A stretch of 64,000 bases of DNA from Pantoea rwandensis (GTDB lineage Bacteria > Pseudomonadota > Gammaproteobacteria > Enterobacterales > Enterobacteriaceae): assembly GCF_000759475.1 (NCBI RefSeq), contig NZ_CP009454.1, positions 1,488,001 through 1,552,000 of the forward strand, in the 5' to 3' direction. Position numbers and translations under genes: made by a program. Shown here one piece after another: positions 59,972-64,000 of the stretch; the stretch's first letter is position 1, and the number at the start of each line of letters is the position of its first letter. The notes under the pieces were generated by a model. It had not been told where the DNA came from. It searched no databases and saw only the letters and a list, made by a program, of their open reading frames with translations.

Positions 59972-60748
59972 ATGCAAGACTGGAATCCACAGCTGTATCG
60001 TCAATTTGAATCGGAACGCACGCGCCCTGCGCGTGAACTATTAGAACGTATTCCACTAACCGACGTGCATTTCGCAACTGACCTCGGATGCGGTCCCGGC
60101 AACAGTACTGAGCTGCTGGCGCAAGCGTGGCCAGACGCGGTGATTACAGGCATCGATAGCTCTGCAGCCATGCTGGAACAAGCGCATGAGCGGTTACCTG
60201 CCTGCACTTTTCTGCAGGCGGATATTCGTACCTGGCAGGCTAACCAGCCACAGCAGGTCATCTATGCGAATGCTTCGCTGCAGTGGCTAACCGATCATCA
60301 CACGCTGCTGCCGCATTTGGTTGAACAGCTGGATATCGGTGGCGCTCTGGCGATACAGATGCCGGACAATCTTGATGAAGCCTCTCACAGCTTGATGCGT
60401 AAAGTGGCGGCCAGTGAACGCTGGCAGGCACATATCTCGCCACAGGCCGCCGATCGCAAACGCCTGCTAAGCACGGAACAATATTATGATTTGCTGAGTG
60501 ATGCAGGCTGTCAGGTGGATATCTGGCGTACCACGTACTATCACCCGATGGCCGATGCGCAGGCCATCATTACCTGGCTCCGTGCCACGGGCTTGCGTCC
60601 CTTCCTCGCCGGATTGACTGAACAGCAACAGGCCGATTTTCTGCATGACTATCATCAGGCATTAATGCCGGCTTATCCCCCACGCAGCAATGGTCAGGTT
60701 TTGCTGGCTTTCCCGCGTTTATTTATGGTGGCAGTGAGAACGCATTAG
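59972..60748 (+). CDS. tam: Trans-aconitate 2-methyltransferase
   Basis: A SAM-dependent enzyme that methylates and detoxifies trans-aconitate. [20 protein letters not shown] is the typical start; the SAM motif is [16 protein letters not shown], with [13 protein letters not shown] and [10 protein letters not shown]. Length 258 residues, full for Tam. ATG after GGAGCGTTGCC. Confidence 0.92.
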   Translation: MQDWNPQLYRQFESERTRPARELLERIPLTDVHFATDLGCGPGNSTELLAQAWPDAVITGIDSSAAMLEQAHERLPACTFLQADIRTWQANQPQQVIYANASLQWLTDHHTLLPHLVEQLDIGGALAIQMPDNLDEASHSLMRKVAASERWQAHISPQAADRKRLLSTEQYYDLLSDAGCQVDIWRTTYYHPMADAQAIITWLRATGLRPFLAGLTEQQQADFLHDYHQALMPAYPPRSNGQVLLAFPRLFMVAVRTH

Positions 60749-60849
60749 TATCGTGGAAGCGCGCACGCAAAATGGTGTGACAGAGGTTGAAAAGGGCGCT
60801 CTGTTGCTCCATTTATGTCTAACGCGCAGCGCCAAAACAGGAGAAGGCG

Positions 60850-61344
60850 ATGAACGACCAACAGTTGCAGCAGCTCAGCCAGCGTATTGGTGAACAGCTG
60901 AAGAAACGCAAGGCAACGGTGACCGCTGCGGAATCCTGCACCGGTGGCTGGATTGCCAAAGTGTTTACCGATGTCAGTGGCAGCTCTGCCTGGTTTGAGC
61001 GGGGTTTCGTGACCTACAGCAACGAAGCCAAACAGCAGATGGTGGGCGTGCAGGCAGCGACTTTGGCGCTGTATGGCGCGGTCAGTGAGCAAACTGTGCG
61101 TGAGATGGCTCAAGGTGCCTGCAATGCCGCCGCCGCTGAGTTTGGCATTGCTGTGAGCGGGATTGCGGGGCCAGATGGCGGTTCAGCAGAAAAGCCAGTG
61201 GGTACCGTGTGGTTTGCCATTGCCGGACCTGGCGATCGTGTTCTGGCGCAGCGGCAGATCTTTGCCGGAGACCGTGACGCGGTGCGTCGGCAATCCGTCA
61301 GCTGGGCGCTGCAAACACTGCTTGATGAATTTCTGACAAATTAA
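60850..61344 (+). CDS. pncC: Nicotinamide-nucleotide amidase PncC (CinA C-terminal family)
   Basis: Deamidates NMN to NaMN in pyridine nucleotide recycling. 164 residues: AAESCTGGWIAKVFTDVSGSS (catalytic Ser/Tyr region), YSNEAKQQMVGV and GIAGPDGGSAEKPVGTVWFA. The single-domain form and position before recA match E. coli ygaD/pncC. Confidence 0.94.
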   Translation: MNDQQLQQLSQRIGEQLKKRKATVTAAESCTGGWIAKVFTDVSGSSAWFERGFVTYSNEAKQQMVGVQAATLALYGAVSEQTVREMAQGACNAAAAEFGIAVSGIAGPDGGSAEKPVGTVWFAIAGPGDRVLAQRQIFAGDRDAVRRQSVSWALQTLLDEFLTN

Positions 61345-61346
61345 AC

Positions 61347-61374
61347 TTGATACTGTATGGTCATACAGTATAAT
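61347..61374 (+). promoter_or_regulatory. recA promoter with LexA (SOS) box
   Basis: The SOS box tactgtatggtcatacagta (61351-61370) carries the LexA-binding CTGT and ACAG half-sites with an 8-bp centre. It overlaps the -35 TTGATA (61347-61352) and touches the -10 TATAAT (61369-61374), so LexA binding would block RNA polymerase. Confidence 0.93.
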
Positions 61375-61438
61375 TACCGGCAACAGAACGAGCAGGCACA
61401 CAATGATGTCGGCTTACCCAGCATGATTAGGAGTGGAA

Positions 61439-62509
61439 ATGGCGATTGACGAGAACAAACAGAAAGCTTTAGCTGCCGCGCTGGGCCAGATTGAGAAACA
61501 ATTTGGCAAAGGCTCGATCATGCGCCTGGGTGAAGACCGCTCAATGGACGTAGAAACCATCTCAACCGGTTCACTGTCACTGGATATCGCGTTGGGGGCT
61601 GGTGGCTTGCCGATGGGGCGTATCGTTGAGATCTACGGACCAGAATCTTCCGGTAAAACCACGTTGACGCTGCAGGTGATTGCCGCTGCACAGCGTAAAG
61701 GTAAAACCTGTGCCTTTATTGATGCTGAACATGCGCTTGATCCGGTGTATGCCAAAAAACTCGGCGTTGATATCGACAATCTGCTGTGTTCGCAGCCGGA
61801 CACCGGTGAGCAAGCGCTGGAGATTTGTGATGCGTTAGCACGCTCCGGTGCCGTTGATGTGATCATCGTTGACTCCGTTGCGGCACTGACGCCGAAAGCA
61901 GAAATCGAAGGTGAAATCGGTGATTCGCACATGGGTCTGGCCGCACGTATGATGAGCCAGGCGATGCGTAAGTTAGCGGGTAACCTGAAGCAGTCCAACA
62001 CGCTGCTGATCTTCATCAACCAGATTCGTATGAAAATTGGTGTGATGTTCGGTAACCCAGAAACCACCACCGGTGGTAACGCACTGAAATTCTATGCTTC
62101 TGTTCGTCTTGATATCCGCCGTATCGGTGCGATTAAAGAGGGCGATGAAGTGGTCGGTAGCGAAACCCGCGTAAAAGTGGTGAAGAACAAAATCGCTGCG
62201 CCATTTAAGCAGGCTGAATTCCAGATTATGTACGGTGAAGGCATCAACACCTTTGGCGAGCTGGTGGATCTCGGCGTGAAACACAAACTGGTTGAGAAAG
62301 CCGGTGCGTGGTACAGCTACAACGGCGAAAAGATTGGTCAAGGTAAAGCGAACTCGACCAACTTCCTGAAAGAGAACCCAGCGATTGCTAACGAGATCGA
62401 TAAGAAGTTACGCGATCTGCTGCTGACGGGTGCAACGGCTGGAGCGGGTGCAGCAGAAATTTCTGCTGATGACTACGAAGAAGCTAGCGAAACCAACGAA
62501 GATTTCTAA
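61439..62509 (+). CDS. recA: Recombinase RecA
   Basis: The strand-exchange protein and SOS co-protease. The start at 61439 ([19 protein letters not shown]) is chosen from E. coli; an in-frame ATG 6 bp upstream exists. Walker [11 protein letters not shown], the [23 protein letters not shown] loop 1 region and [28 protein letters not shown] loop 2 are present. The C-terminus ends ETNEDF. Length 356 residues. Confidence 0.98.
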   Translation: MAIDENKQKALAAALGQIEKQFGKGSIMRLGEDRSMDVETISTGSLSLDIALGAGGLPMGRIVEIYGPESSGKTTLTLQVIAAAQRKGKTCAFIDAEHALDPVYAKKLGVDIDNLLCSQPDTGEQALEICDALARSGAVDVIIVDSVAALTPKAEIEGEIGDSHMGLAARMMSQAMRKLAGNLKQSNTLLIFINQIRMKIGVMFGNPETTTGGNALKFYASVRLDIRRIGAIKEGDEVVGSETRVKVVKNKIAAPFKQAEFQIMYGEGINTFGELVDLGVKHKLVEKAGAWYSYNGEKIGQGKANSTNFLKENPAIANEIDKKLRDLLLTGATAGAGAAEISADDYEEASETNEDF

Positions 62510-62520
62510 GATTTACCCCC

Positions 62521-62551
62521 ACGGGAGCAGCGATGCTCCCGTTTGCTTTTC
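62521..62551 (+). terminator. Terminator between recA and recX
   Basis: The stem cgggagca / tgctcccg with GCGA loop (62522-62541) is followed by tttgctttt. In relatives partial read-through feeds recX. Confidence 0.85.
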
Positions 62552-62619
62552 CCCGTCAACACTTCCCCTGATCGTTTTCTTGCTTTACCCTGCGCAACAG
62601 TCAGAACAAGGTCAAATTC

Positions 62620-63135
62620 ATGTCATCATCACCTTCAACGGCTTCGGTGCCGACATTTTCCCGTTTGCTGGATCGTGCCATGCGTGTCTTATCGCAGCGA
62701 GACCACAGTCGTGACGAATTGAAGCGCAAGCTGCAACTCTCTTCTCAGCGTGCAGCTTATCTGAAGCAAGAAGAAAATGTGCCGATACCGGATGAGCTGC
62801 TGGAAAAGGTGCTCGACTGGTGCCAGGAGAGTGGCTGGCTCAACGATCAGCGCTTCACCGAACGCTTTATCCAAAGTCGCGCACGTAAAGGTTACGGCTC
62901 ACAGCGCGTGCGCATGGAATTACAGCAGAAGGGCATCAGCCGCGATGAGATCAATCAGGCGATGATGGATACTGAAGTGGACTGGAGCCAATGCGCGGCC
63001 GATTTGGCTAAGCGTAAGTTTGGTGATCCTCTGCCGCAAACCTGGGCTGAGAAAAGCAAGGTACAGCGCTTTTTAATGGCTAAAGGCTTTATGATGGAAG
63101 ATATTCAGGCAGTTTTCAGAAATATTGACGACTGA
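62620..63135 (+). CDS. recX: Regulatory protein RecX
   Basis: 171 residues. Binds RecA filaments and limits their growth. Three-helix repeats are visible: RVLSQRDHSRDELKRKLQ, GWLNDQRFTERFIQSRARKGYGSQRVRMELQQKGIS and FLMAKGFMMEDIQAVF. About 110 bp after recA, as in E. coli. Confidence 0.95.
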   Translation: MSSSPSTASVPTFSRLLDRAMRVLSQRDHSRDELKRKLQLSSQRAAYLKQEENVPIPDELLEKVLDWCQESGWLNDQRFTERFIQSRARKGYGSQRVRMELQQKGISRDEINQAMMDTEVDWSQCAADLAKRKFGDPLPQTWAEKSKVQRFLMAKGFMMEDIQAVFRNIDD

Positions 63136-63251
63136 AAGGCGATGGGATTTTACTTCCCACTGAAGAAAATTTATCTTATTCCCACTTTTTGTTCCTCAAT
63201 CAGCGGTAAACCTGCAGATGTGGTTTGCCCGCGAAAGGGAACGTTCGTTAG

Positions 63252-64000
<749 letters not shown>

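Overview
The window is a chromosomal segment of an Enterobacterales bacterium, most likely Erwiniaceae and Pantoea-like. This is inferred from close protein similarity to Escherichia coli gene products as I remember them, a cysG-cysDNC arrangement, and short dispersed palindromic repeats. I ran no database search. The flanks are GC-rich core genome. About 26 kb in the middle is a clearly AT-rich foreign island.

Left core block (1-30.7 kb): barA (partial), rlmD, relA, mazG, pyrG, eno, queE, an exported inorganic pyrophosphatase, queD, the sulfate assimilation genes cysJIH, a YciI-like gene with an Iap-type M28 peptidase, cysG-cysDNC, ygbE-like, ftsB-ispD-ispF-truD, surE-pcm-nlpD-rpoS, and mutS. 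Right core block (57.0-64 kb): mltB, a phnA/yjdM-like gene, a dapA-family gene, tam, a pncC/cinA-like gene, recA with its LexA box, recX, and the start of alaS.

The island (about 30.71-56.98 kb) sits in the 5' end of mutS. Its two ends share a 39-bp imperfect repeat (31/39) encoding the conserved MutS HTPMMQQY region. The left copy is joined to the mutS body, with a new N-terminus and upstream region supplied by the island. The right copy is the old mutS head, still with a Shine-Dalgarno and ATG, running into a stop after 14 codons. Island cargo from left to right: a tyrosine integrase and an excisionase-like HTH gene; a membrane protein; three tandem tyrosine recombinases with two small partners; a 15-bp perfect inverted repeat; an orphan type VI Hcp with a DUF4225-type effector candidate and small membrane proteins; a mobC-relaxase pair with an oriT-like hairpin; a phosphoribosyltransferase followed by a strongly predicted, pseudoknotted, independently transcribed small RNA; a zinc-ribbon protein; a complete His-Xaa-Ser (hxsDBCA) radical-SAM peptide-modification operon; a RloC-like anticodon nuclease candidate; a 234-bp inverted-repeat-bounded element; and a serine recombinase with two ParB-like partners at the right end.

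The island therefore looks like a mobilizable element with several recombination modules, inter-bacterial competition and phage-defence cargo, and a peptide-maturation system. The two items most worth following are the PRTase-small RNA locus and the hxs operon, followed by the replacement of the mutS promoter and start.
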